A stretch of DNA of 64,000 bases from Paragonimus westermani (taxonomy: Eukaryota; Platyhelminthes; Trematoda; Plagiorchiida; Troglotrematidae): positions 40,241 through 104,240 of the forward strand of contig QNGE01002746.1 in the NCBI GenBank assembly GCA_008508345.1, given 5' to 3'. Numbering within the stretch: the stretch's first letter is position 1; every line of letters starts with the position of its first letter. Below are positions 1 to 11,803 of this stretch, piece after piece. The translations under genes were made by a program, and so were the position numbers. The notes under the pieces are model-generated. The model was not told the origin of the DNA, did no database searches, and was given only the letters and a program-made list of their open reading frames with translations.

Positions 1-960
1 AAACGGGTACTCGAGTCTGGTGCCTCTCAGCATATACTGGTGCATAAAAATAGAACATGCGATCGATCGTGTTCGACTAGTAGTGGTTCAATGTTGGCTG
101 CATTAAGAGTGACCAGTAATTAACCAGTCACAGATGGCGATGCGTTATCTTACGTCACCCCAACCTTTGCTTGATCCTGCAAGCGTGTGTCTAACAATCG
201 GTCTGGTTATTATTGATTTTTTAGCCTAACGAAATCGGAATCGTCTATAGACAACGTATATTGTTTTGTTTTCAAGTGGATGAGTAATTATCACGTTTAG
301 AGGCATTTAAAATTCGCCCATTGGCATAAAAGTGCCGCGTATTACAGAGGTCATTGCCTTCAGCAGATTAAAGCAAAAGAAATTAGCATACATTGAACGC
401 CTCACTTCGTATTTCAACATTTAAAAAAGTTAACACACTAGATTCAAGTCGCTCTTGTGGATGCTGGTCATCGTTCCGTAAATTAAATTGGATTGAGGGT
501 TGAACACGTTGGTGATTGTTTTGATCAATATCCCGCTGACCTCATACTGTGTGTGATGAAATCTCCACCCCTTTTTACTCGCTTTTACTGTGCAAGCTAT
601 TATTCAGTGGGCGTGGCAAACAGTTATAACTTGCAGGTTTCTTCTGTAGTCGATTCCTCATAAGCCTTGTCTGTTCTTTCATAGTATCGTATCCTCAGAA
701 CAGGACATCGGGCTAACCACGTGATCTCCAGTACACCCAAGAAGTCACACGTGTTGTTACCGAGCACTGTCATTCCAATTGTCGAACTTCTGTTTTCCTG
801 CATGTTTGCCAGGTCAGGCGACACCAAGTTTGCGCACTTTTAAATGTCCTTTGTTGCTATTTTCCGGTAATCATTCTCCCCTCCAGAACTACAGACAGTT
901 TCCATTTTGGTTATCGCCCATTCCTCCAGAACACTTCTTTCTCTGGTGTGTTTATTTCAG
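1..960. other. Gene-free stretch before first exon candidate
   Basis: I see no convincing coding frame. Short open frames exist on both strands but have no family resemblance or flanking splice signals. The last ~25 bases form a good pyrimidine-rich splice acceptor ending in TTTATTTCAG at 960, so the right end is probably intron belonging to the exon candidate that starts at 961. Confidence 0.4.
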
Positions 961-1166
961 GTTCGGTGTTTGCGAAAACGAAACCTAGGCACCGGTGGTC
1001 CCAGGTTGTACTCCTTGGAGCAGCTCGGGCCGCGTTTGCTCCTTTCTGTTGGGACTACTGGTGCAATCACTTGTCGTTCCGTTGGGCCGCCTATCTCATG
1101 TTTCATTTTGTTCTACAATTTGTTCAGGTTGTATGTTTTCTGCTCATCGATCCTGATGCCAGCAGG
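961..1166 (+). CDS. Candidate internal exon, hydrophobic membrane-protein segment
   Basis: The exon is inferred from a strong acceptor (long CT-rich tract ending TTTATTTCAG at 951-960) and a near-consensus donor (AGCAGG then GTAAGT from 1167). Between them one frame is open for 68 codons. The first two bases complete a split codon, so the preceding exon should end with one base; the last codon is complete. The peptide starts SVFAKTKPRHRW and contains two hydrophobic stretches, VVLLGAARAAFAPF and AAYLMFHFVLQFVQVVCFLL, separated by a Trp/Cys-rich turn, then DPDASR. This is typical of a multi-pass membrane protein. I do not recognise the family. It may be an upstream exon of the membrane-protein chain at 9.5-13.6 kb, because its phase at the 3' end is compatible, but further exons would be expected between them. 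Confidence 0.45.
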
Positions 1167-2636
1167 GTAAGTAATGACGTTTCCTTGTTTTCCCCGATAC
1201 TCATGCACGTGCATTTGACCTTTGATATGAACAGGAATGTGTGTGCTAGTCACGTTTTGTAGTATGATATGGAGTCGGAACCATTTATTGAACCCCATAC
1301 ACCGTTCTCAGTACTTTTCTGCGCTATACTCGCCAGGAAACATTTACCATCGCATTCTAGTGTGGGTGACGGTCAATAGCCTAACAACATTGTTACTTTT
1401 GTCTCCTTAACCCTAATCTCGGAGAGCTTCCAGTTGTAGACGTTAGAGGAGATGACAGCTAATGAGGTTCAATTGTTTGAGAACTGTCGTTGTTAGATTC
1501 ATTTATCTGTGAAGTAATTACACTCATTAGAATGGGCCGGCGACATCCACGAAGAAGCTGTCTTACATATATCGCGTTACTCTCATTTTCAACTTAATAT
1601 ACGTATCCTAATGATACATGTTTAAGTTCTGACGTATTTTTTTTTGCAAATCTGGTGCCGTCCCTACCATCTCTTTCGCTTAAGAGTAAGGACATGTATT
1701 TTTCCTTTCATGAGTGCAAGGCAGCTGAGTATCCGTACCATCCACTGACGCATTACTATCGATGATGAATCTTGATAGGCCGAGCAAACTGGTGCTTGGG
1801 CGGTTCACTTCTGTTCCTGCAACAACGATCACGCGTAACCATGCTTAGCATTTACTTTATAAGTCGTCTGTTGTGAATTCGGCCGGTGGCACAAATGACG
1901 TCGTTTGGGAAGCAGATTGTATTCTGTCACTCAAGTCAAAGAAACGCTTTTTTCATCCTCATCCCCCGCCCCAGGTGAGGGGGCAAGTTTTCAACGGTAA
2001 CGTACACTCTTCTGCAACCTAAGCAAACAAACTAAGAGGAAAAAGCAAAAATTCTTAAATTAGGCAACTAAAGTTTCTAAGGAACTCATGTTTTTTGTGC
2101 ATGTGGGACTTATGAAATAGCTGTCTAAATAGAGAATCACAGAAGAAGCATGCACTCATACAAGAAAATAATGGGGACGTGGACCAAGGCGCATGCATGT
2201 GTTGATAGCGATCAGACAATCTTCCTGAGGTCAGTTTTTGATAACCATTATATCACTGTATAACGATCAAGCGGATGAAGTTCACGTTGAAGAGACCAAC
2301 GCATTTTGTTAAATGCTTCAGCAATCGAGATCCTAATTTGAAGTGTTTGTCTGACAAACAGGGATATGGAGCAGATGAACAAAATAATCACGCTCACTAA
2401 TCTGTGGGTAAGATCGAGAGAATCAGATTTAGAATTTAGTCGTTGAACGTAATGCTAACCTCCTGACTTTAAAGGATTTGTCAACCACACGGAGATATAA
2501 TGTTCCAGTATGATTTAGTGCAGCCCCTGAGTTTTAGTGATCAGGGTTCTGAGCCTAGTCGCACAGTTATATTGCGTCTTCGTTGAACATTTGCCGATGT
2601 CCGTCAGAGCAGAACTAAGACATTGCGATGTTAACA
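1167..2636. other. Probable intron, no other feature seen
   Basis: The stretch starts with the GTAAGT donor of the preceding exon candidate. I see no coding frame of note, no tandem array and no recognisable repeat before the 3' flank of the minus-strand Penelope-like element. Confidence 0.35.
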
Positions 2637-2670
2637 TTTCATTTACTCATCAGTCGCAAACGTGAAACGT
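2637..2670 (-). ncRNA. Hammerhead-like core downstream of PLE, partly degraded
   Basis: Read on the minus strand, CTGATGA (2653-2647) is followed by GTAAAT and GAAA (2640-2637), then by TGTTAACA, which can fold into a small stem III, and TC. This is the order of the catalytic core of a type I hammerhead. Stem I is imperfect: TTGC can pair with GCAA only if two bases next to the core stay unpaired. It lies where PLE terminal repeats carry ribozymes, about 130 bases past the endonuclease end. It is probably a decayed copy of the better-preserved motif seen at 33.9 and 37.7 kb. Confidence 0.4.
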
Positions 2671-2779
2671 GCCAGTTATATGCATCATATAGATAAGGAC
2701 AAACAGGGACTAGACACACATACAGGCACACCAATTACTATGTAATCATGACTGTGACAACCGGACAGATTGCTTCAAC

Positions 2780-4500
2780 CACTTCTATGCACACAACGTC
2801 GGTTGACAAGTTCGAATGAGCATCGCTTCGCAGAAAGCTAATAACTTCGGGTTTCGGTTCCTCAACAGTATGTTGATTGAGTTTAATGGGTCATATTGAC
2901 GACCCGTTGTCATGAGGTGTTTAACGAGCGATGACGTTGGATTTCGAGTAGTCAGTGCAACAAGTTGGGACTGGTACGTCATCTGTTGTTTCAGTCACTT
3001 CGGGATGTCTTCGGCGACTCGCCGTGCTAGTTGTCGGCCTGTTCTACCTATGTAAACGTCACTGCAACTGCAAGAGAACTGGTACACAACATGGGAGACA
3101 GAACAGTTTGACAAACTACTCTTTTGATTGCGGAGAACTGATCCTCTGATGGTTTGAAATAATCGCAACTGCGCAGCCGCATACGTTCGAGCCAGAGCAG
3201 ACTTTAATTTGTGCTTTATGCCGTTGGCAAGAATAGGGCAAGAATAGGGAAACATCCTTCTTTTGAGCCGTCAGTATGGGCTCAGTGTTCTTTTTCACCG
3301 TGTTTTGTGCCTCAATGAATTTGTCGGGGTATCCATTTAGTAAAGTTTGTCTCAACAACTCCTGTTCTGTCTTCAGAGTATCTGGGGTACACATACGCTT
3401 GGCTCTATGAAACAGTATCTTAACTAAAACCCGTTTGTATGCAATAGGAGCGAAACTTGAAAACTGCAGATATTGACCACCCCATATTGTTTTGCGGTGA
3501 ACTGAGCGTTGTAAAGTACCATCCGCACGTCTAGTAATAAGTACATCCAAAAAAGGTAAACTGTTGTTCGACTCAACTTCGTGAGATAAAGATAGGTTGG
3601 GATGAATATTATTGAGAGAGTTGAAAAACAAGTCAAAATGAATAAGGTCAGTAAAAATTAAAATATCAACGTATCTTTTGTACACTATCGAATCAGCTAT
3701 ATAATCCGGGACTTGCAGCTCAATCATTCATAGGAAGATGTCAGCTAGCACTGAGCCGTCAGTTTGTATGCAAGTCCCTCAAGTGGAACACCTATATCAC
3801 AGTTCTGATTTGAGATAGTCACACACACAAAATTAACTGTCTCACGAAGAGGAACATTTGTAAAAAGAGAATCAACATCCATGGAATATATTACTTGAGC
3901 ACTCACCAAAATTTCAGCTAATTCAAAAGGGTCCTTCAAGCAATGTGGGGATAAGACTTTACGGATGGGATCCAAAGTGTCCACTAGCCAAAGAGCAACT
4001 TTATGGTAAGCGGAGTTGTTCATGCATAAAATCAGACGTAGAGGTGTACCACCCTTGTGTACTTTTGGAGTACCTCTCAACCGGGGTGTTTCCATGCCGA
4101 CTGGTTTCAACTGTCTATACTTAGCTTCAGATATGTGCCCATGTAATAGCAATATCTGAAGTTGCCTTGATTCGCCCCGAATTCAACGTTGGCACATGTG
4201 TGAATAGAGGTGTTTGGATTAACGGGCATTGAAGCGAGGTGGACGAAGAACCCCAAGAATCTGTGTTAGGCATTTTTGACGTTTTGCCATTATGGATAGG
4301 AAAATAATTGTGACGAAAATTAACCAAAAGCGCCTCTCTCGTAATCTTGAGCAGGCTGGCATAGTTTACCCTTTTTCCACTGATGCAAATTGACCAGTTT
4401 CTTATCCACGTAAGATAAGAACCAGGTATAGTGAACAATGAAAGACGATTAATGTTCTTAATACACTTGTTCACAACTCTCCAGTACATTTCGATATAAT
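2780..4500 (-). mobile_element. Penelope-like retroelement, decayed (RT + GIY-YIG endonuclease)
   Basis: Minus-strand frames in order encode PLE reverse transcriptase and then endonuclease. At 4152-3745 are HISEAKYRQLKPVG, PRLRGTPKVHKGGTPLR, an AYHKVALWLVDTLDP block and YSMDVDSLFTNVPL, the hallmarks of the PLE RT fingers and palm. At 3727-3116, KRYVDILIF stands where the catalytic Y-x-D-D should be (one Asp replaced by Ile), followed by NSLPFLDVLITR and the RT thumb. At 3255-2995 is the endonuclease start with Cys-x-Cys and VYIGRTGRQLARRV (GIY-YIG family). At 2982-2785 is its C-terminal end, ILLRNRNPKLLAFCEAML. Frames change near 3735, 3120 and 2990, so the element cannot make one protein. 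The stretch 4489-4127 is probably the upstream RT part but is less recognisable. It lies antisense inside a probable host intron. Confidence 0.85.
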
Positions 4501-5836
4501 AGATAAAACCAGTTGTGGTGTGGTTGACTCGTTCTCTTAAAAGCAGTCACTGCTTGCAAGAATACGAGATCCTGTGATATCATCTGTAGTCCTTAGAGGA
4601 TTGCATTTCATTGAGGTAGCGTAACGCCACATGTTTTCTCGGCGATCAAAAAGTAGCCTAGCATCCAACTGGGAACATACGCTGTCCTGGTCAACACGTC
4701 TGTCTAGTCCGATTCCGGCTGAACCTGTCAGGACACAGTTTCAGCCAGCATCGGCATTTCAGATGAATGTATTCGTTGGTACATGAAACAAAATTAATCT
4801 TGCACATGGGATATCGTGAATAGCTATGCGCAGGACGGCGCTGATTACCACAGTCTAGCTAAAGGGAATGATCCTAAATTTGAGATAGTAGAACGTTGAG
4901 AACTGCTACTCTAGGATTGATCGAAATAGTTTCTGTTCGTTTTTAATCACAAAGAAGAGAACATTATTTTCGGCGGCCAGTGTTTATCTAACGGTTTTCC
5001 AGACAGACTTACCTCATTACTTTTTGATTAGGATCATAGGGCACCCATGCATTCACCATCTTGTTTCACGCCACATTGAGACTTTTTCTGTAATTAATGT
5101 TATCCGTCAAACTCATCTGTTTGTCGTTTTTTGTTCGTAAACAGCTCACGTAGACTTCTCGGTTGCCTTAATAGCTCAGCGTGATAAAGCAATGAAGAAT
5201 TGACGATAAGTGCCCATCTGTGTGCAAACGTACATGATTCTTAAGATTTTATCTGTCTTGCACTGTCTACAGTATGTTCGATTGCACTTTGGTTAAGCGT
5301 GTGTACGTCCAGGTAGTACGAACTATTTATCCGGTGGCCGTTGCACAAGTGACCTTTTTTCCTCGCTCTGTCGCAATGTCAGAACGTTAGCGCTATTTTC
5401 GTGGTGGTAAGTATGCTCCTTGATCATCAGTAGTTTTCAAAATGATTAGAAAGTATGTGTGTGCGAAAGCGAAGACTATTTGTGAGTCATTTTCAACCTA
5501 ACTTATCAGTAATCAAAACGTCGCTCAGTTAACGTGGTGAAGAGTTATTCACCTATGTTCGACTCCTGTCGTAGTCACACGTCTGAGTAGTACATTTCCT
5601 CATAATCTGACTTGATCGGTTCTTGTTGCTGAAACCTTACAAAGTCCGCTATCCGACGTACTCCGGTGTCTAAAATCTTCAATACACCCTTACGTTTATT
5701 TAGGTCACATGCCAAAGATCACTTCACAGATTTCGCGTTTTGTTTCACCCACGTTCTGACGAAACCTGTCACATTGTATTGACTTACTTAGGAGCGATTG
5801 AAACAATTGCCTCTCACGTCGTCACTTACATTTCAG
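4501..5836. other. Probable intron, nothing clear
   Basis: No recognisable gene, repeat or RNA. The reading frame that contains the weak exon candidate at 5837-5946 is already open from about 5710, but it has no other support. Confidence 0.3.
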
Positions 5837-5946
5837 TGATCATTTTCGGGCCGCTTCGTTCATTGTTGCGTTCTCTGTCCATCGGTCATCTATACGTCAG
5901 CCGCTCCCCTTGCATATTATTTCACGCTTACACACGATTCTCCCAG
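5837..5946 (+). CDS. Weak exon candidate
   Basis: An acceptor (CACTTACATTTCAG ending at 5836) and a modest donor (TCCCAG then GTATTT from 5947) bound 110 bases. Two leading bases complete a split codon and 36 complete codons follow, including VIIFGPLRSLLRSL and CILFHAYTRFSQ. The frame stays open to 5982. The donor lacks the usual G at position +5 and no family is recognised. An alternative acceptor, TTGACTTACTTAG at about 5790, keeps the same frame. It could be an intervening exon of the membrane-protein gene or chance. Confidence 0.2.
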
Positions 5947-7789
5947 GTATTTGACTTGCTGATGCGATATTTCTTTGTCTGATTTTTTCCAGTCCATTTT
6001 TTCTGAACGTGTTACGGCTTTTCGTAATTTTCTTCACTGCGTCATTCTTTTCATTCTCTACATGCTGCATCTGTTCAATACTTACAATGTCTTCAAATGT
6101 TTAAACCACTGTGCTTCGACGTATATGCAATGACCCTCAGTTTTCCATGCACACCGCTACTAAACGCAGTTGCCGACGCACTTGCAAAGCATCTATTTAT
6201 GCAACTTCAATCCTGTTTTCTTCACTTTTTGTGCCGACTTCTCTTCTCTTGCTCATGCATATGAGCGTGTTTCTAGTTTACTAGATATGCTTATGCAGTG
6301 TTTATTTATTTGTCAGGTACACTAGGACCTTTTTTGACAGTGACTCTGAATTACCCCAACTTACTCTGCGTAGTCTGACGAAGTTCCAAATAATGTTATC
6401 ACGGTGCAGCACTGTTAGTAGGGATGTCTATGTGTCGTATAGCTGTAAATGTGTTTATCGCATCGTATGCACGACATTTACTTGGAACAATCAAACCGAC
6501 CAGTCTGATGTAAGCTGAATTCTCTGAGCTAGACTACATGTGTATCATGTGTTCTCATAGTTTGCTTCCTAGACAGTGGCTTCGACGCCATCAGAGATAA
6601 GACTGGATCGATCTTCATCTGTGTATCTCTAAGCGATAAACCACCAACAATTGCATCAGCGTACACGAAGAGCTTCAGCTGGTTCACTGGAAGGCACTGT
6701 AGCAAATGGGTTCTTTTTCATTTGTTCATAATCAAATTGCTTACAGCAGAATTATTATATAGGAATTATTACACCTCTCAGATGAATGCCAAGCAGTTTG
6801 CATCGTCTGCTGAGTTTATGAATGGCGAATAAACAGCATTACACTGTCAGAATTATATCAGACCCACTGTAGCATTCGCTTCGAATTAGAACCTGAATGA
6901 CCATACGGCTTTGCTTTCTTAGGTGCATGTGTGCTTCGTTGGCTGTTTGAGCACTAACAGTATAGAAGAATACATAGGAAGAACACATGACACAGTCGAT
7001 AATCCATTTTCATGGCTTTGTGCTGTTAACTCACATGCTGCCTGATTAGGAAAGCTTTGTAACACTGCTCCAATGTTACCACCTACGAGGGACGAATAGT
7101 CTTCTGAAGTTAATTCGTAAGACATTGCTTTCTGCGCAGTTTATCAACATAAATGTGGTTATTCCTAAACTAGCTACGATGCGCCTTTCATCTCTCGCTC
7201 CCATCCGAAATTATCGCTTTGGTTTATCACAAAGACATTAACTATTACAAATCAAACATCACTCACAACTGAACGCAACTTTCACACTCCCATAGATGTT
7301 TTTCTTCAATCCCTTATGCCTGCCAAAATCCCGTATCACTTAATAAGTTTCATAATATTGTTGGACACTACTTTGCCGCACATTTGGGGTGGGTTTTTAC
7401 CTCAGTCTTATCGATGCCCTTACGTTTCGAAGACAATTTGCATGTTGATGTCACCCTATTCTGTGTATTCCAGCCTCGTTATTCGTGTGGTCCACGTTAC
7501 AAGGCTACACAACTTTAGCCCTATTGAATTCGAGAGCATCACCCAAACTTGCTGAATGGCAGACCGACTATAACTTGCTCACGTGTGTTTGCTTCACACT
7601 TGGCTGAGTTCAACCACTCCGCCAACTTATTCTGACACTTCCACCGGGTCTATTGTTTTTTGGTGTTTTCTCCAGACAGGCGATATTCTACTCATCGTTA
7701 AGATTATCCCTATTGATCTGTTTACTCTTCCGTTCCGTATCCAAAATAAACTTGTGGTGATGGGTTTCTGACTTGAACACCAGTCAGCT
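5947..7789. other. Probable intron or intergenic, nothing clear
   Basis: One open frame without ATG at about 7275-7541 has protein-like composition (GHYFAAHLGWVFTSVLSM) but no convincing donor, so it is not called an exon. No repeats were recognised before the short-repeat copy at 7790. Confidence 0.3.
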
Positions 7790-7878
7790 GATCGTAGCCA
7801 TCGCATTCACACTGGTGACCTTTCAACTAACACTGTCTGTAAAGAAGCTCTAGACTCAGGTTTCGTCCTTGTTAGGGC
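7790..7878 (-). repeat. Short interspersed repeat copy (family of the 42-kb array)
   Basis: Read on the minus strand, this stretch matches the ~90-base core shared with 36819-36905, 37021-37131 and the tandem array at 42160-43060: a CTAAnnAnnACGAAACYNGAGTCTAG-type start, and a GTGTGAATGCGATGGCTACG end that corresponds to GTGAGTGCGAAGGCTATGA in the 37-kb copy. It is clearly diverged. No coding capacity. Confidence 0.55.
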
Positions 7879-8180
7879 TGGTTATTAATGAGCTTTGAAA
7901 TTCGACCATACTTTCGTGTCACAGCTGTATTGATTACTGTACTACTGATATCTCCTTAGACCCGACCGAAATTTCACATCCAAACACTCAACCACATTCG
8001 CTTGTGAGTGATGTTTAGGTTGCACGATCGCTTTCAGGTAAGGCATAGTATCTGTTCTGTTAATTTCAGCTAACAGCTTCACGTTCAGTTAAACTCGTGA
8101 AAATCGTTGAAGTCGCTGAACGGTGTCTTAATTTTTGATAAGTGGTACCGGATGTTGGTTGATATAAAATGAACAACACC

Positions 8181-8265
8181 CACGATTGATCACAGCTTCC
8201 GCTTTCTTGTGGACTTGGATGGTATCTTCATAAACGAAACACTATATTCAGGTTTAGTCCTTATG
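8181..8265 (-). repeat. Second, more degraded short-repeat copy
   Basis: The minus-strand reading again shows the family order: an AAGGACTAAACCTGAATATAG-like start and a GAAAGCGGAAGCTGTGATCA end, which aligns to GAATGCTGAAGCTGTGATCA in the second unit of the 42-kb array. It lies 300 bases from, and in the same orientation as, the copy at 7790-7878. Confidence 0.5.
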
Positions 8266-9513
8266 CAAGTTCGTTTGTATCTTTCTAAAGTGATGACAAA
8301 AGTCCATGTGAATATGAAGGCCACGATGTTGGAGCTACCATGACCATTAGCTGATAACCCTGATGCGCATAGTTCACTCACCTGTATTGCATAGTTCTTA
8401 TGCTGCATTGGTTAGACACTACTTTCCATATTTGGACACAGGTACGATTATATAATTGTGCCACTTATACTTTTCAAACCAGCTCATCGTGGCATGTTCT
8501 TTAGACTTCTAATAACAAAATCCCCATCCGAGCAGCATTGGCATACTGTACCCTATTTAGCTTGATGGTGAATTACCGGAAAGTGGATTGTCTCCCGCAC
8601 CGTCATCTTGCAAACAGTATGCTTTACTGCTGTTACTTAGCATATTAAACGTAGCTAGAGAAAATGGACTTTTTAGTCAGGATTACCACTGTAACTGCTG
8701 ACATGTCTTACTATCTTGAAATTTAGGTTTCCCGCTTCACGTTACAATGTTTGCCGCCGTATGGCACACAAGTTCTCACGACGATTGAATACAATGAAAC
8801 TGCTAACGTCTAGACTGGAACGGTATCCTCCTGATTCTGACTAATGGTTAGGGCTAGCACCACTGAACTACTGGTCAACTCGTGTGCAACCCCATGGGAC
8901 TGCTGACTGCATTGTGCGTCGTTGGCTCAGCAACGTACCTTCCAGCCTGTTTGAGCCGGTTTGGTCTTCAGTGGTTCGCTTGTGGTCACCAGAAAGTCGG
9001 CGTTAACTCTCTTGCTGAGGTCAACTGATGCAAAAAGGCATGCTCGTAATAGCGTTAGCCAATATATGGCACCTACGTGGCAGTTTCAGCGAATTGCTCA
9101 CCTTCTTTATTTCGTCCGCTGAATCGTACTGTCCGGTCTGTCAACCGGTGTTGGCGTGGTTGTGATCACCATTGATATATATGCTCGTTTTGCCGCACAT
9201 CGCTTATTCGTTTACTCTCTGTCGCCTGTAACGTACGTTAACTGGCCTTGAAAACTGCAATTCTCTACCATCTTTTTTTCGAAGATTACTACAGGGTTCG
9301 CATGGGTGTGCGAATAATGGAGTGTGATTCACACGATACTAAAAGATTCTGAGAAACCAAAGTCGTTCTTTAGATTCCTGGAAACTTTTTGGCTTTAGAG
9401 ATCTGCGAAAACAAAATTCTTCCTTGGATTTTCTTCGGCATAACCTTAGCAATAGTTACCATATTTTCGGTTTTCATTGCCATATGATAGTCACCAGTTG
9501 GTCCCCTCTTCAG
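8266..9513. other. Probable intron, nothing else seen
   Basis: No coding frame or repeat is recognised. The right end is a strong acceptor, GGTCCCCTCTTCAG, ending at 9513. Confidence 0.3.
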
Positions 9514-9714
9514 CTGGTTGTTCCCTCATTGTTCCTGCTTATTATGTTTAACAACTACCGATTTAACGTCGACTGCCACGAGTTGAACACCACTCACAGT
9601 TGCAGCTTATGCATTCGGCTATGCCTTTCCGCCTGGCGCACTTCGGAAGGGTGCACTAGACTCGAATTTGACTGTGGCGTTCAGTTTATTTGGTTGGTTC
9701 TCATCATCATATAT
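9514..9714 (+). CDS. Probable exon of membrane-protein gene (TM, Cys-rich loop, TM)
   Basis: It is bounded by acceptor GGTCCCCTCTTCAG and donor ATATAT followed by GTAAGT, and holds exactly 67 codons, in phase 0 at both ends. The peptide opens with a hydrophobic segment (LVVPSLFLLIMF), passes through a loop of about 35 residues with six cysteines and one N-glycosylation sequon (NTT in HELNTTHSC), and ends in a second hydrophobic segment (FIWLVLIIIY) that continues into the next exon. The layout TM, glycosylated loop, TM, short turn, TM recalls the membrane module of class III adenylyl cyclases, but no cyclase domain is visible, so this is only a suggestion. The intron to the next exon would be 141 bp. 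Confidence 0.55.
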
Positions 9715-9855
9715 GTAAGTTTAAATGATGTTTGGATTGATTTGTGAGTCTTTTAAGCAAATTTAGAGAATGTTTATGAATGTTGAAATGACTGTAATCT
9801 ACAAACCCTGTATTAGTGTGAATTATGCTTTTGACGTTCAACCCGTTATTCGCAG
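9715..9855 (+). other. Inferred 141-bp intron
   Basis: It begins GTAAGT at 9715 and ends TTATTCGCAG at 9855. A second in-frame acceptor nine bases later (TTCTCAG ending 9864) keeps the same phase, so either may be used. Removing it joins two open frames without a stop. Confidence 0.5.
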
Positions 9856-10157
9856 AGTTCTCAGGATGATGTGCTCGTTCCGTGTATGATCGCTATCTGT
9901 CTGGGCATATTGCACACGCATATAACGGCCGCCCACGGTGCACTCAACAGTGGTTCTTCTGTCGGTCATGACCATTTGGATGCCAAATCGTCTTCCCTGT
10001 ACCATCATTTTTCTGTGTGCCCACGCACATCTGAGCACCAGGTGTGCAATGTGTTTAACGCTTCGCCAGCTACCATTCGCCTAGGCGTGACAACTCAGCC
10101 ACCGACGGATGAAGGTCGATCGCGTATGCAACCTGGTGTTGAAGACGTCAAACGCTT
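9856..10157 (+). CDS. Probable exon of membrane-protein gene (TM then Ser/His-rich tail)
   Basis: The acceptor is CGTTATTCGCAG and the donor CGCTT followed by GTAAGT at 10158. The frame is open for 100 codons plus two bases. The peptide begins SSQDDVLVPCMIAICLGILH, whose latter half is a hydrophobic segment, then becomes hydrophilic and rich in Ser and His (SVGHDHLDAKSSSLYHHFSV), ending VEDVKRL. The exon ends after two bases of a codon, and the next candidate exon at 11804 starts with exactly the one base needed. This independent phase match is the main support for the gene model. No enzyme motif is seen. Confidence 0.55.
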
Positions 10158-11803
10158 GTAAGTCTGGTCTATGTGGATAGTTGTTAACATAACGACAACT
10201 GACAGACAGCCAGATGTGGGTGTATGAGAGCTTTGCGTTTCCCTAGTAACATATTTAGGAGTCCCCACAGATAACCGGTTTTTGGGATCAATTGATTAAA
10301 GATGGTATTGAAAATCACCAACAGTCGTAGCTGATGGTACTCGGACTGTTGACCTCGGTATTTCTCTTACTACTTTCTTCCACCCTCAGATTTTGTCACC
10401 TTTCTGTTCTCTTATGACTTTCCGTATCTGTTCTGCTTAGCTGGTATCGCAGCTGCCTTGTAATTCGTTTAGCGTTGGTTACATAACTAGCATCAACTGT
10501 GTACGATTCATTACGTTAGCTAACAAACTGGTTACAGGAATAGGAGTTTGATGTAAACTGGGAAGTTCGTGCAAGTGTAAGGAGGTAGGTTTCAAAGGAC
10601 CCAGCTGAAATGGGTAATTCTCCACATAAAATGGGCACCGGTGTACTCAATCCATTTTTGTCATTTGATACACTTGTATGGTTGTTTCATCTCTAGATGC
10701 CAGAATGTACCTAGGTGAGCCTCAAGGTCACCCTGTTCCCAAAGGTGTTTCTTTGTGAAACAGTCCGGAGAACGCAACAAGCGATACTCTATCAGTGCTG
10801 AATCTAGTGAATAGAATGGACGAGATTAGGCTTTGGTACTCAGCTAAAACAATTCTCATTAGTAATAACAATAATATTGTTATTAGTAATACAATTCTTG
10901 AAAGGTTGTTTTAAAAAATTCCGGGCTGGCGTGGGATTTCTGTTTATCAGTCTTGGTTAGTGCTTTACAGTGCGTCTGCGCTTTGTTTGTTGCTCTGTCA
11001 CAGAACATTTTAATCGATTAGTACGACAGCAGGCCATCAGAGTGTAGTCCCGGTCCGTTTTGATATCGTTTAGGAAAGTTACTTTTCATCAAGCCATTGC
11101 ACTAAGCTTATCATGTTGTACATCTGTTTATCCTCACAGCTAATTAGGCTTGATCGTTCATACTTATTTCACAGTGGCAGTGAAACGCATCTTCATCTGA
11201 ACCTTCACCAGTTCAGACGATGCGCACTACTCTAGCCTTTTGTGTATTGTGCTTAACCGACTCCACATTATATTGGGTGAAACGCCAATTTATGCGGGTT
11301 CCGTTTAGATTACATTACCAGTTCTTTCGGACGACCTTGTCCGTAAATTAGGGCGAACTTATTATGAGATCATCCTCGAGTTTCACAACTCCAGGTCCGA
11401 ACCCTTGCAAGCTGTTACTGAATTGTTCTTTCTCTCGGCCCATCTTCGCCAATAGCTGCTCGTATGTTTCCATCTATCTTTTTCTTGATGCCTTCTTTTC
11501 AACTCGTAAAGTGCAAGAGATGGTGTCACATTATCAGGCTAAAATATATGGGAAATGCTTTTGGCATACAGCAATTTCGCGTTTCACTGAAAAGTCAGCG
11601 TGTTTAACCGTGTACAACACTTTCGGATGCTTGTGTATAACAGTAAAAGACAGGACTTCAAAGTCGATTGCCACGAAATAGTCGAAAACTGTTAAGATGA
11701 TCTAATGATTTGATATTTTCTTCTCGTGTTAGTTTGGTTGCTTGAAAAGTTATGTTCTTGTCCACCCTACGAGTAGCGGTAACAACTGGGTGTTTTCTTA
11801 CAG
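10158..11803 (+). other. Inferred 1.6-kb intron
   Basis: It starts GTAAGT and ends TGTTTTCTTACAG at 11803. It contains a short perfect hairpin at 10863-10885 but no recognised repeat. An ORF-like stretch at 11364-11681 lies inside; I see no splice signals or family resemblance for it. Confidence 0.45.
10863..10885. repeat. AT-rich perfect hairpin
   Basis: TAATAACAAT (10863-10872) and ATTGTTATTA (10876-10885) are exact reverse complements around a 3-base loop. It is probably only a simple-sequence curiosity inside an intron. Confidence 0.6.

Noticed and set aside
5750..5770. CTGACGAAACC as a hammerhead core
   Set aside because: There is no stem II between CTGACGA and GAAA and no pairing stem I.
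7275..7541. Open frame with protein-like text (GHYFAAHLGWVFTSVLSM) as an exon
   Set aside because: No convincing donor, only a poor acceptor, and no family resemblance.
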